62,452 nt of DNA, from positions 1-62,452 of the forward strand of contig CASICJ010000009.1 of assembly GCA_949373085.1 (NCBI GenBank), written 5' to 3'. This stretch comes from an uncultured Verrucomicrobiales bacterium. Lineage in GTDB: Bacteria; Verrucomicrobiota; Verrucomicrobiia; Verrucomicrobiales; Akkermansiaceae. Made by a program: the position numbers and the translations under genes. Positions 23,641 to 32,681 of the stretch are shown piece after piece. Each line of letters opens with the position of its first letter. Within the stretch, counting starts at the first letter, position 1. The notes below the pieces were generated by a model that did no database searches, had not been told where the DNA came from, and worked only from the letters and a program-made list of their open reading frames with translations.

Positions 23641-24816
23641 ATGACACCTCTTTTCCGGAAAATTCTTGGAATGAACTGGGTCCTTGTGCTTACGATGTAT
23701 GGGCTCTTGGTATTTGGGATCTTTGCCATAGAGAGCGCTGCGCGTCACTTGCCCGGGCCCAGCGGTATCTCGGGTGGCGAGTTTTTTGCAGGACGTCAGA
23801 AACTTTGGATTGGTCTTGGAACGCTCGTTTATTTTGGGGTCTCATTGGTAGACTACCGTTGGGTTCGTTGGCTAGGGGTCCCTATTTATATAATCGGTCT
23901 TGCGCTCACAGTTAAGGCGATGGGAGCAAACGAAATTTCCCACCGTTTAACTATCGGACCGATTACTTTTCAGCCAGCCCAGAGTGCTATCGCAGCCGGG
24001 ATTTTGGCGATGGCGACACTTGCGCAGGATTTGCCCAAAATACATCGGTTTTTTGGTGAACCCTTTTTTAGGGTTCTGCTCATCGGGAGCCTGACCGGCA
24101 TTCCCTTCCTGCTTGTCGTGAAGCTGGGTGACATGGGTTCGGCGCTTGTTTGGCTCCCAGTTTCCGTAGTCATAATGCTTGTCAGTGGAATTCCATGGCG
24201 GTATTTAATTCTTTTAGGTGCGATTGCGATTGGGATGGCTCCTATCGCTTACTATACTGTCATGCCGACCGCGTCAGAGCGGGGAACGGAACGTGTAGAA
24301 AGCTATTTGGAATCGCTCGAAACAGGTGTGGTTGAAAACACCGATAAAACTTATGCCGCTTACTGGGTCTCAACTGCAGTAGGAAAAGCGGGATGGAAAG
24401 GGACGGGATTTGGAGCAACGGAGGAGCAACAGTCACTTCACGCCAAGAAGCTGATTCCTTGGACGACTGCTCACAATGATTTTATTTTTGCGGTTATAGC
24501 TGAGGAACAGGGGTTTCGGGGGGCTCTGTTATTGATTGCATCATTCGCCCTCCTTCTTATTCAATGCCTTTTCATTGCTTTTTATAGTCGTGATTTGGCG
24601 GGGAGGATTATTGTGGGCGGTGTTGTGGGACTCTTTTTTGCCCACATGTTTGAGAGTATTGGAATGTGCGTCTTGCTTACACCTATTACGGGGATTCCTC
24701 TACCTTTGGTGAGTTACTCTGGCACCTTTGTGGTAATCTGTATGTTCTTATTGGGTTTGGTTCAAAGTGTTTGGGTACACCGCAGCAAGTATAAATATAT
24801 AACGATTGAGACCTAG
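23641..24816 (+). CDS. rodA: FtsW/RodA/SpoVE family peptidoglycan polymerase, RodA-like
   Basis: Polytopic SEDS protein of 391 residues with about ten hydrophobic segments. Family landmarks are MGSALVWLPV (the catalytic aspartate region), TAHNDFIFAVIAEEQGF near residue 280 and the C-terminal LTPITGIPLPLVSYSGTF. It would polymerise glycan strands for cell elongation or division together with a class B penicillin-binding protein. The ATAHNDFIFA-type segment and short length suit RodA rather than FtsW. No mrdA/pbp2 neighbour is visible. Confidence 0.85.
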   Translation: MTPLFRKILGMNWVLVLTMYGLLVFGIFAIESAARHLPGPSGISGGEFFAGRQKLWIGLGTLVYFGVSLVDYRWVRWLGVPIYIIGLALTVKAMGANEISHRLTIGPITFQPAQSAIAAGILAMATLAQDLPKIHRFFGEPFFRVLLIGSLTGIPFLLVVKLGDMGSALVWLPVSVVIMLVSGIPWRYLILLGAIAIGMAPIAYYTVMPTASERGTERVESYLESLETGVVENTDKTYAAYWVSTAVGKAGWKGTGFGATEEQQSLHAKKLIPWTTAHNDFIFAVIAEEQGFRGALLLIASFALLLIQCLFIAFYSRDLAGRIIVGGVVGLFFAHMFESIGMCVLLTPITGIPLPLVSYSGTFVVICMFLLGLVQSVWVHRSKYKYITIET

Positions 24817-24867
24817 GGTTCCATTGGTTTTAGACACTTCCTAACCTTGCTCATAAGGGAAAGTGCT

Positions 24868-24894
24868 TCATACCGGGCTTTTCGCCGGGTATGA
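24868..24894. terminator. Intergenic hairpin between convergent rodA and yicC
   Basis: A stem tcatacc/ggtatga (24868-24874 with 24888-24894) with an inner ggc/gcc and a loop ttttc lies midway between two convergent genes. There is no T-tract on either side, so termination is only suggested by position. Confidence 0.35.
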
Positions 24895-24954
24895 GAAGAT
24901 TGGGAAACTGCCTTCAGAGAAACAAACAACAAGAGAGATAGCAGCGTAATCCTT

Positions 24955-25830
24955 TCATTCGATATTCTGAACCTGTTCCCGTATCTTTTCTAGTTCGGTT
25001 TTTGCGCCCACAACACTCTGTCCAATACCAGCATCGTTAGCCTTGGAGCCAATTGTGTTGAATTCCCGATTGATTTCTTGGCACAGGAAGTCGAGTGATC
25101 GACCCACAGGTTCTTTGGAATCAAGATACTCGCGGAAACGATTAATGTGAGAGGAGAGTCTCGTGGTTTCCTCGGAGATATCGCAGCGATCCGCAAAAAG
25201 AGCAATTTCCTTAAGAAGGCGTTCGTCATTGAGGTCGATCGCAATCTCAGCTTCTCGCAAGCGGTTGTGGAGAAGCTCACGTTGGCGTTCCACAACGTTT
25301 GGGGTAGCATCACTTATAACCTCGGTATGTGCTTCGAGTCTAGTAAGGCGTTGAATAAAATCGGTCTTGAGATCATTTCCCTCAGCCTTTCGCATTTTAA
25401 CCAAATTTTTCAGAGAGGTCTCGAGGGCCGGATGGATCGCTTTTTTTGCCTCTTCGATATTCCAGCTGGAGTGTGCGAAAGTTAGGACACCCGGAGCCCT
25501 TAGAAAGTCCGATGCTCCAAGCTGAACTTGGCGACCGATGAGATCAGAGATCTCATCGAAAGCAGTCTCAAGGGCCCGAGCTCGACCAGAGTCAACGCTG
25601 AACGAGTCGTCAGATCCAGATACTCGTTCGAGATGAATTGAAATATTCGCCCTGCCGCGTGAAATAAACTGGAGAACCAATTTACGAAGATCGGCCTCAA
25701 GGCCCGTAAGTTCGCGTGGCAGGCTAAAATGAATATCAGCCTGCTTGCGGTTGACAGTCGCGATTTCAACCCGGGCGATGAGTCCATCATCCGCGTATTC
25801 AGCGCGACCGAATCCGGTCATTGATTGCAT
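24955..25830 (-). CDS. YicC family endoribonuclease-like protein
   Basis: Protein of 291 residues that starts MQSMTGFGRAE, the hallmark of YicC, and has VNRKQADIHFSLPREL and SRGRANISIHLE in the N-terminal domain. The C-terminal DUF1732 region ends NTIGSKANDAGIGQSVVGAKTELEKIREQ-type sequence with the conserved acidic residues. YicC proteins degrade or modulate small RNAs in E. coli and B. subtilis. It lies 39 bases downstream of tatC on the same strand and may be cotranscribed. Confidence 0.9.
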   Translation of the reverse strand: MQSMTGFGRAEYADDGLIARVEIATVNRKQADIHFSLPRELTGLEADLRKLVLQFISRGRANISIHLERVSGSDDSFSVDSGRARALETAFDEISDLIGRQVQLGASDFLRAPGVLTFAHSSWNIEEAKKAIHPALETSLKNLVKMRKAEGNDLKTDFIQRLTRLEAHTEVISDATPNVVERQRELLHNRLREAEIAIDLNDERLLKEIALFADRCDISEETTRLSSHINRFREYLDSKEPVGRSLDFLCQEINREFNTIGSKANDAGIGQSVVGAKTELEKIREQVQNIE

Positions 25831-25869
25831 ATTTCGATAAGTAGGTGATCAGGGATAGCTTTACCAGAA

Positions 25870-27318
25870 TCACTTACGGTCTTTTTCCTCATCCGGCAGG
25901 TCTTCATCAGGAAGGAGAGGATCGTAATCGGGATCGTCCTCAGGCAGAGGGTCGTGGTCCGGTTTTTCCTCCGAAGTCTGATGCTCGCCAGGGTATTCCA
26001 TATAGTCGTCACTTACATCTTTATGTTCGCCCTCTCCAGCTAGATCCAAGTTTTCATGGTCAGCATGGTCAGCATGGTCAGCATGGTCAGCATGGTAGTG
26101 GGGATCGTGCTCATCATGGTGATATGAGTCATGATCGTCATAATGATCTGGGTCGTGGTCCGGATCTGGATCATCATCCGAAGATGAGAGAAGGCGGGCC
26201 ATGCGTTCTTTTTCTTCTTCTTCTTCAAGTTTTTTCACTTTTTTCTCGTGGAAGTAAGATAGCCAAATGCAAATTTCGTATAGGATGACCATCGGAACTG
26301 CCAGGAGTGAAAGGGTCATCATGTCTGGAGTTGGAGTAATCAAAGCCGCAATCACGAAGATTGCTAGAATCGCGTAAGATCGGGTCTCACGCATCATGCT
26401 GTGGCTAAGAAGGCCAATTTTAACTAAGGTCATGACGATCACAGGGAGCTCAAATGCGAGGCCGAAGATCAGAACGAAAGTTGTTGCAAAAGATATGTAG
26501 TAGCCGATCCGCCAGTCGTTGGAGATTCCCATACTCTTGCCCCACTCATAAAAGAAGGTGAGAACATTAGGTAAAACAAAGAAGTAGGCGAAAAGAACAC
26601 CTCCAAGAAATAACCCAAAACCAATGAGGAGGGCTGGCCAGAGAGCCTTACGTTCCTCGGCTTTCAGGCCTGGTACAATAAATTGGAGAAGGAAATAGAG
26701 AAGAAAGGGAAAGGAGACGATAATGCCAGCGAAGAAAGCCAGTTTCATCGTAAGCATGAATGTTTCGGTCGGCTTGAGCGAGCTCATGAGGCGGAGATTC
26801 CCCTCCGCGTTCAAGTTTTCGGCTGGTTTGCTTACTAGGAGCTTTCGGGCAAGCTCTCGCGCCTCGCTTTTCTCGTCTGCGATTGAACTGATGAAATCTT
26901 CCCGAGCATCTTCTGGGAGCTTTAGGGCGGCCCGATATAAAATAGCGGCTTCGGTGAGCCGGCGGGTCCGCTTGTCTGTCGCTCTTTCCCACCAGCGATC
27001 AGCCAGTCCTGAATCATATTGTCCGAGGGGGGCTGAGACCTCCGCAAAAGTGAGCGCATTTTCCCAATCTTCGAGAGAGATTTCTTCGTTTTCGGGCAAG
27101 GTAGCTACATGCCGATCTACCCAGACTTGCTCTACTGGACGACGGATGATCGACATGAGTTCATCCTTATAAACGAAACAGGCTAGGGTCGATATCAGGA
27201 GAGTGAGAACTACTCTCGTGACCATAACCCTCAAATCCTCGAGATGATCGAGAAAGGGTTTTTCTTCCTCCGGATTGGCCTTATCCCGGAGTTTGAAAAT
27301 TTTCTTGAGAAAAAACAT
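25870..27318 (-). CDS. tatC: Twin-arginine translocase TatC with long periplasmic insert and His/Asp-rich tail
   Basis: The membrane core is clear: HLEDLR before helix 1, KPTETFMLTMKLAFFAG before helix 2, later PFLLYFLLQFIVPGL, FELPVIVMTLVKIGL and ALITPTPDMMTL. TatC forms the receptor for folded proteins with twin-arginine signals in the cytoplasmic membrane. Two features are unusual. About 115 residues (roughly 62-180) are inserted in the first periplasmic loop, where most TatC proteins have about 30. A tail of about 100 residues (375-482) after the last helix is dominated by Asp, His, Glu and Pro and includes four HAD triplets. Total length is 482 against about 250 in most bacteria. No tatA or tatB is in the window. 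Confidence 0.93.
   Translation of the reverse strand: MFFLKKIFKLRDKANPEEEKPFLDHLEDLRVMVTRVVLTLLISTLACFVYKDELMSIIRRPVEQVWVDRHVATLPENEEISLEDWENALTFAEVSAPLGQYDSGLADRWWERATDKRTRRLTEAAILYRAALKLPEDAREDFISSIADEKSEARELARKLLVSKPAENLNAEGNLRLMSSLKPTETFMLTMKLAFFAGIIVSFPFLLYFLLQFIVPGLKAEERKALWPALLIGFGLFLGGVLFAYFFVLPNVLTFFYEWGKSMGISNDWRIGYYISFATTFVLIFGLAFELPVIVMTLVKIGLLSHSMMRETRSYAILAIFVIAALITPTPDMMTLSLLAVPMVILYEICIWLSYFHEKKVKKLEEEEEKERMARLLSSSDDDPDPDHDPDHYDDHDSYHHDEHDPHYHADHADHADHADHENLDLAGEGEHKDVSDDYMEYPGEHQTSEEKPDHDPLPEDDPDYDPLLPDEDLPDEEKDRK
26055..26099. repeat. 9-bp tandem repeat in the tatC tail
   Basis: Four perfect copies of catggtcag (26055-26090) are followed by a partial fifth, catggtagt. On the coding strand each unit encodes His-Ala-Asp. 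Identical copies suggest recent slippage, so copy number may vary between strains. Confidence 0.95.
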
Positions 27319-27450
27319 GCGACGGGGAGTTGCATACGCTGGATTTTCCCAAGGACAATGGAAAATTTACTTACTAGGGAACTACGATAGGAAAAGGGTG
27401 AATTTTCAAGGGGTTGCCCTCTTGCCATGACTTGATAGATTTTCGCTCAG

Positions 27451-28716
27451 ATGCCCACTATGACTCTTGCCGATCTTGAAAATTCCGTCCCAAAAGCGGG
27501 TTTTTTTGAGGATCGTAAATGGATTTGGTCTCCTGAGCCATTTCAGTTGAGTAAAAACCAGAAAAAAATACTTAATCGCCTGGGGCATCCTCTGCATCGT
27601 TTCCAGAGTGTAAGCGATGAGCTTTATCGGCTCAGTTCGGAAGGGAGACGCCCGAGGTGGATTGCTAGCTTGCTTGATTCTGGTAAACCTGATTGGATGA
27701 TCAAGCATCAGTGTTCAAGCGAGCAGCGTGATGTAATCCCGAGAGTGATTCGGCCCGATTTACTTTTGACGGAGGATGGTTTTACCGCTTCGGAACTGGA
27801 CGGGGTTCCCGGCGGAATTGGGACGTTGGCGTGGCTGAGTCAAACTTATGCAAAGGCCGGGTTTGAGATTTTTGGTGGTGCAAGAGGAATGCTAGATGGC
27901 TTTGCTTCCCTTTTTGAAGATGGTGCCGATATTCTTGTTTCCGAGGAATCGCGTGACTATCGGCCAGAAATGGATTGGCTAGCGGCCGAACTAGGTGAGG
28001 GCTTCACGGTCCATCAAGCAGAAAAGTGGGAGGTCGGTATGCGCGAATCTTATCGTTTTTTCGAGTTATTCGACTGGGAATCTATTCCAGCGATTCGAGC
28101 CTTGGCGGAGGGTGGTAAGATCACTCCTCCTTTGAAACCCCACTTTGAGGAAAAATTGTGGCTTGCTCTTTTCTGGGCTCCATCGCTCCGTAGGATCTGG
28201 GAAAAAGAACTGAGAGGAAGTCACTTGCAGATACTTAGGAAACTAATTCCTTATGGCTGGTCCGTTGATCCTTCGGAGATTCCTCCTCATGCAGCAATTC
28301 CTAGGCTTGAAGCGTGTTCATGGGATGAAGTTGGAGAGTTTAGCCAAAAAGATCGTCGCCTCGTTCTTAAAGTCAGTGGATTTAGCGAACTCGCGTGGGG
28401 CTCACGTGGTGTAATGATTGGGCATGACGAGCCGTTGGACAGATGGAGAATTGCAGTGAGTGACGCTCAGGCCCAATTTGAGATGCAGCCTAGGGTGATG
28501 CAGGAATTTAAAGAAACAAAGCTGGTTGAGCACCCTTACTTTGATCCCGAGTCGGGCGACATTCGTACAATGGTGGGGCGGGTCCGTCTCTGCCCTTATT
28601 ATTTTATTAACCAAAATGGCCAAAGTTCTTTGGGTGGTTGTCTAGCGACGATTGTTCCAGCGGATAAAAAAAAGATCCACGGAATGCGGGACGGAATATT
28701 AGTTCCTTGTATGTAA
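27451..28716 (+). CDS. Uncharacterised protein, possibly ATP-grasp-like
   Basis: Protein of 421 residues with no membrane segment or signal. I do not recognise a named family. Parts recall an ATP-grasp ligase with a pre-ATP-grasp domain: RPDLLLTEDGFTASELDGVP and GGIGTLAW early, then EEKLWLALFWAP, a lysine in LVLKVSGFSELAWGSRGV as a candidate nucleotide contact, VMQEFKETKLVEHPYF, and GRVRLCPYYF near the end. The order (acidic EID-like motif, lysine, Q-E pair, R-x-R...PYYF) resembles glutathionylspermidine-synthase-like ligases. It stands alone, divergent from tatC and followed by a bidirectional terminator. Substrates cannot be guessed. Confidence 0.6.
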   Translation: MPTMTLADLENSVPKAGFFEDRKWIWSPEPFQLSKNQKKILNRLGHPLHRFQSVSDELYRLSSEGRRPRWIASLLDSGKPDWMIKHQCSSEQRDVIPRVIRPDLLLTEDGFTASELDGVPGGIGTLAWLSQTYAKAGFEIFGGARGMLDGFASLFEDGADILVSEESRDYRPEMDWLAAELGEGFTVHQAEKWEVGMRESYRFFELFDWESIPAIRALAEGGKITPPLKPHFEEKLWLALFWAPSLRRIWEKELRGSHLQILRKLIPYGWSVDPSEIPPHAAIPRLEACSWDEVGEFSQKDRRLVLKVSGFSELAWGSRGVMIGHDEPLDRWRIAVSDAQAQFEMQPRVMQEFKETKLVEHPYFDPESGDIRTMVGRVRLCPYYFINQNGQSSLGGCLATIVPADKKKIHGMRDGILVPCM

Positions 28717-28750
28717 AAAATCCGAACGCCTACTGGGACGGTCGGATTTT
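28717..28750. terminator. Bidirectional terminator between the ATP-grasp-like gene and the pseudopilin gene
   Basis: Inverted repeat aaaatccga (28717-28725) and tcggatttt (28742-28750) with a 16-base loop. The arms supply T-tracts on both strands. It sits between two convergent genes, so it can end both transcripts. Confidence 0.7.
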
Positions 28751-28771
28751 AAAAAGCTTTAAGGGGCAGGA

Positions 28772-29383
28772 TTACCCGCTCTTGTTCCAGCTGTAGACGT
28801 TATCAGAGTCGTTTTTGCCACCAATTTTTCCATCTTTACCCATGTGGTAACCTAAGACCTTACGATCCCAAATAATTTCGTTTCCAAGGGCCTGTGGCTC
28901 CCGCAGTTGATTATCGTAATCATAGTTAAACATGAGGCGATAGTATCGATCTGATTTGCTCTTGTTAACCCACGGTCCAACAAGTTCAGCACGATTTTGA
29001 GTACGCTCTAAACCACCATATGCGGAGTCTCCCTTCCCTTTAGCCATTTTCCAAGTAAAGAAAGTTTGCATTTTTGGGTTTTCGTCTTGGGATCCTTGCA
29101 CGCCAAGAAGTGGTCCCATTAATCGATTATCAGTAACTTGTTCAGCATCGATAGCCGATGTGGTGGCCATTGGAAGAGCCTGATATTCCTCATAAAAGGC
29201 ACTACAGGCCAAAACTAAACTCCCAAGACACTGAGTAGCTTCCGTTTTTTTGGTTGTTTGCAGGGCTTTATTATAACCAACCATTCCTAGAGAGGCTAGA
29301 ACGGCGATAATGGCGATAACGACGAGTAGCTCAACGAGCGTGAATCCGCGCCGCATAAACGAAGATGAGGGTGTGTGTTTCAT
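28772..29383 (-). CDS. Type II secretion-like pseudopilin (prepilin-type N-terminal cleavage/methylation domain)
   Basis: Protein of 203 residues. Residues 12-33 are the type IV prepilin signature: RRGFTLVELLVVIAIIAVLA, with cleavage before the Phe and the Glu at position 5 of the mature chain. The rest is a soluble domain rich in Asn, Asp and Lys with WNKSG at the end, as in the G-type pseudopilins that are heavily multiplied in Verrucomicrobia. It would be processed by a prepilin peptidase and act in a secretion pseudopilus or as a secreted surface protein. No other secretion gene is near. Confidence 0.85.
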   Translation of the reverse strand: MKHTPSSSFMRRGFTLVELLVVIAIIAVLASLGMVGYNKALQTTKKTEATQCLGSLVLACSAFYEEYQALPMATTSAIDAEQVTDNRLMGPLLGVQGSQDENPKMQTFFTWKMAKGKGDSAYGGLERTQNRAELVGPWVNKSKSDRYYRLMFNYDYDNQLREPQALGNEIIWDRKVLGYHMGKDGKIGGKNDSDNVYSWNKSG

Positions 29384-29548
29384 GATGTTTGATTGATAAT
29401 GTGGATTTCGGGAAGAGGACTAATTGATTTTTAAGAGCTTGGCAACTAAAGCCTTTCCGCATTTACACCGTAATTACCAATTTGCCCACTTGAGGGTCAG
29501 GTCTTGGAAAGATTGTGATTCTGATGTGGAAGGGAAGGCGGGATTGAA

Positions 29549-31945
29549 ATGTCGATATCTGTTTTTGGAAGTTCTGATACGGTAGTTGTTAAGATCGTTG
29601 AGGTAGTTCAAAGTATGATCATGTCGAGATCAGAGGAGATGAAGAAGCGAATTATTACGCTTTTAGGACAGGAGGGTGGACGACCGTGTAACAAGAATGA
29701 ACTTGCTCGGGCTTTAGAATTGCCTGGAAGTATGCGCAAGAAGCTTCGTGAAAATCTAGAAGAGTTAGTTAAGGCCGGAGAAATTGCTCAGGGGAAGAAG
29801 GGACGTTTCAGCCTTAGTGGAGCGGGTCGGACTCGCGCGGGTTTAATTGGGAAACTGAAAGCGGCACCTGGAGGGCATGGGTGGTTTTTTCCCGACAAAG
29901 CAGATAAGGAGAATCTTGCGACCGGAATTGACTTCGACGAGCAGGACCGTTTTTACATTTCGCCCCGCTCTATGGGAATTGCCCTCGATGGCGATATTGT
30001 TCGAGCGAGGTTGGTTGAAAATAATTCCACGTCGAAAGAACATAATGATCTGCGAGCGCGGGTGATTGAGGTCGTTGAGCGACGTTCAAGCAAGGTCACA
30101 GGAATTTTTGTTAAAAAGGGTAAGTTTTCCTCGGTGCGGACCAATGACGAACGTTTGCCACCATCCATTCAGATTGGTAATACCCTCGATGCGAGATCAG
30201 GCCAGCTCGTGGTCGCAGAGATCACCGAGTGGGAACATGCGAAAGAGATCCCTAAAGGTAATCTTATCGAGGTTCTAGGATGGCCTGGTGATCCCGGGGT
30301 CGATGTGGATGCAATCGTGCATCAACATGGGATTAACGCAACCTTCCCCAGTCATGTTGTGGAAGCCGCAAAGAAAATTCCGATGGAAATATCGGCGAAG
30401 GAAATTGCTCGTCGCGAAGATTGGCGGAAGCGCGATGTTATAACAATCGATCCAAAAACAGCGAAGGATTTCGACGATGCTATTTTGGTTGAAAAAACCG
30501 AAAAGGGTTGGCGGCTTGCCGTACATATCGCCGACGTTTCCTACTACGTTAAACCTGAAAGCGTTATGGATCTTGAAGCTCGTGAACGCGGGAATTCAAC
30601 TTACCTTGTCGATCGTGTTATTCCAATGTTACCTGAGGAACTGAGTAATGGTATCTGTTCGCTAGTCCCGCAAGAGGACCGGCTTACAAAATGCGTGGTT
30701 ATGGATTTTGATGTCAAAGGCCGAATGGTGAAGACTTATTTTTGTGACGCCGTAATTTGTACCCCCCGAAAGTATGCTTATGAGGAGGCTCAAGATATTC
30801 TAGAAAACCCGGGTAAAGGTGGAAAGTTGGGAGGTAGAGTTCGTGAAGCCTGGAGTTTAGCATCGCTTCTTCGTAAGCGTCGCTTCGATAATGGCGGACT
30901 GGATTTGGATATGCCAGAGGTCAGCATTACTTTAAATGAGGAAGGAGTGCCGACCGGATACCAGCGCGAAGAATACAACGAGAGCCATCAGTTGATTGAA
31001 GAATTTATGCTCTCGGCCAATGAGGCCGTAGCCCGGATGGTCAAGAATTCAAACCGCCCAACTATTTACCGAGTTCACGAAGACCCTGACCCTGACAAGT
31101 TGAAGGAATTTGCAGAGCTTGCCCGTTCCCACGGATATGAACCAGGCGACCTCACCAATCGGCGTCATATTCAAAAGCTAATTAATTCGGCGAGAGGTTC
31201 GCTTGAGGAGCCGGCTATTAAGGTAGGGCTTTTAAAGAGTCTCAAGCGAGCGTGCTACATGGCTACGCCCGATGGGCACTATGGTCTAGCAAAGACCGAC
31301 TACTGCCACTTTACTAGTCCTATCCGTCGTTACGCTGACCTTGTAATGCATCGTTCCTTGCAATCCTTACTTAAAAACAGGCCGAAAGAGATCGATCGTA
31401 CTCCGGATTCGAAACGCTGTATCGAAATAGCTGAGCATATTTCTGGAACCGAACGAACGAGTTCAGATGCCGAAACTGAGAGCCGCCGTATGAAAATGTT
31501 GGAGTGGCTTGAGTTGTCATTACGCGGGGAGCCCCCCCCGGTATTCGAGGCAATCATAACCGAAGTTCGGGCAATGGGTCTATTTATGGAATGCACTGAT
31601 ATTCTTCAACGCGGACTTGTGAAGAGGGATGGGTTCCCCGAGGGACGCTGGTTTTTTGAGAATAATGCTGACCGCTTTGCAAATAGTCGCGGGCAAATTC
31701 TTCAATCAGGGACTCGTATGAAAGTGGTTGTCCATGAAGTTGATCGAATTGGAATGAAGGTGGATTTCCGAATTATAGAGGTAATTGGCGGTTCAACTAA
31801 AAAAAAGGTTGCACGCAATTTCTCCGGCAAAAACCCAAGTGGGAAAAAAGGCGAAAAACCTAAGGGGAGACGAAAGAATTCGGCGCGTAAAAAGATCGTC
31901 CGAAAGTCTTCTCAAAAAAATGCCCGCCGCCAGGGAAGGTCGTAA
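29549..31945 (+). CDS. rnr: Ribonuclease R
   Basis: 3'-5' exoribonuclease that degrades structured RNA. From the first ATG the protein has 798 residues. The order is an N-terminal winged-helix region (LARALELPG), cold-shock domains, an RNB domain with TIDPKTAKDFDDAI near 297 and HIADVSYYVKP, the later HFTSPIRRYADL motif, an S1 domain and a strongly basic tail (KKGEKPKGRRKNSARKK). In-frame ATGs at 29615, 29621 and 29639 would remove an odd hydrophobic N-terminus (MSISVFGSSDTVV), and gaggtag precedes 29615. The true start may therefore be there. Confidence 0.95.
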   Translation: MSISVFGSSDTVVVKIVEVVQSMIMSRSEEMKKRIITLLGQEGGRPCNKNELARALELPGSMRKKLRENLEELVKAGEIAQGKKGRFSLSGAGRTRAGLIGKLKAAPGGHGWFFPDKADKENLATGIDFDEQDRFYISPRSMGIALDGDIVRARLVENNSTSKEHNDLRARVIEVVERRSSKVTGIFVKKGKFSSVRTNDERLPPSIQIGNTLDARSGQLVVAEITEWEHAKEIPKGNLIEVLGWPGDPGVDVDAIVHQHGINATFPSHVVEAAKKIPMEISAKEIARREDWRKRDVITIDPKTAKDFDDAILVEKTEKGWRLAVHIADVSYYVKPESVMDLEARERGNSTYLVDRVIPMLPEELSNGICSLVPQEDRLTKCVVMDFDVKGRMVKTYFCDAVICTPRKYAYEEAQDILENPGKGGKLGGRVREAWSLASLLRKRRFDNGGLDLDMPEVSITLNEEGVPTGYQREEYNESHQLIEEFMLSANEAVARMVKNSNRPTIYRVHEDPDPDKLKEFAELARSHGYEPGDLTNRRHIQKLINSARGSLEEPAIKVGLLKSLKRACYMATPDGHYGLAKTDYCHFTSPIRRYADLVMHRSLQSLLKNRPKEIDRTPDSKRCIEIAEHISGTERTSSDAETESRRMKMLEWLELSLRGEPPPVFEAIITEVRAMGLFMECTDILQRGLVKRDGFPEGRWFFENNADRFANSRGQILQSGTRMKVVVHEVDRIGMKVDFRIIEVIGGSTKKKVARNFSGKNPSGKKGEKPKGRRKNSARKKIVRKSSQKNARRQGRS

Positions 31946-31997
31946 GCCTTATTAGAATGATCTAGAAGGGGATCTCTGGATTTGAGTGGCTGATCGA

Positions 31998-32675
31998 TTA
32001 GTTTTCGAAGAGATCGTCGAGCGGAATTTTTTGTGGCTCGGTAAGTCCGTTCGGACCTTTTCGGCCAGTTTTTTCTTTGCTTTCTTTCGGTATATCGTCG
32101 GAGTCTGTAGAGTAGAGCGAGCGGTCAAGGTCGGAACGGAGTTGTCCGAGAATTTCTCCCCACCATTTATTATCGGCTTCGACGTCTTCTTGGTAAATCT
32201 CTTGCTGGGTAAGATCAAAAATTAAGTAAAGTTCAGACGAAAGATTGTTGGTGCGTGGAGGTTGCGACTCAAATCCATTTACGATGAGGCCATCAGTGTA
32301 ATCAGCGTGGTAGCTGACCAAAAGTGGAAATGCTTCTCGTCGCTGGTTTGCAGTGAGTTGATAGCGGTCGGTGAGCTTGCGGAGCTGTTCCTGAGACTCC
32401 CGCTCGATGCGTTGTCCAACCTCTTCTAGCTCAATGTTAGAAACTGTTACTCCGTAGTTCGTCGGATCCATTTGTTCGATCCTTTTTTCATCCAAGGGGA
32501 GAGGTGCCGAAATTTCGCTGCGCTTTGAAGGCTTTTGTTCTTGGGTCGCTACCGGGGTAAGAGTCGTTTGAGCGACCGTAATCTTTTTCGACGGATCATG
32601 AGAGGCTGCAAAGTAAGCTACTAAACCTGAGCCACCAAGGAGAGCGATGAAAAGAATGAATTGGAGCTTATTCAT
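31998..32675 (-). CDS. Uncharacterised membrane-anchored protein
   Basis: Protein of 225 residues with one N-terminal hydrophobic segment (FILFIALLGGSGLVAYFAA) that acts as a signal anchor. The exported part is rich in Glu, Gln and Arg, with a likely helical stretch ELEEVGQRIERESQEQLRKL and several acidic patches. I recognise no domain. It starts 6 bases downstream of the neighbouring peptidase-like gene on the same strand, so the two are probably cotranscribed and may share a role in the envelope. Confidence 0.6.
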   Translation of the reverse strand: MNKLQFILFIALLGGSGLVAYFAASHDPSKKITVAQTTLTPVATQEQKPSKRSEISAPLPLDEKRIEQMDPTNYGVTVSNIELEEVGQRIERESQEQLRKLTDRYQLTANQRREAFPLLVSYHADYTDGLIVNGFESQPPRTNNLSSELYLIFDLTQQEIYQEDVEADNKWWGEILGQLRSDLDRSLYSTDSDDIPKESKEKTGRKGPNGLTEPQKIPLDDLFEN

Positions 32676-32681
32676 TGAGCT

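Noticed and set aside
26055..26099. CRISPR-like array
   Set aside because: The units are 9 bases with no spacers and lie within the tatC coding sequence.
25845..26288. Plus-strand frame rich in HGQ repeats
   Set aside because: It is the antisense shadow of the HAD repeat region of tatC; the minus-strand frame carries a full TatC.
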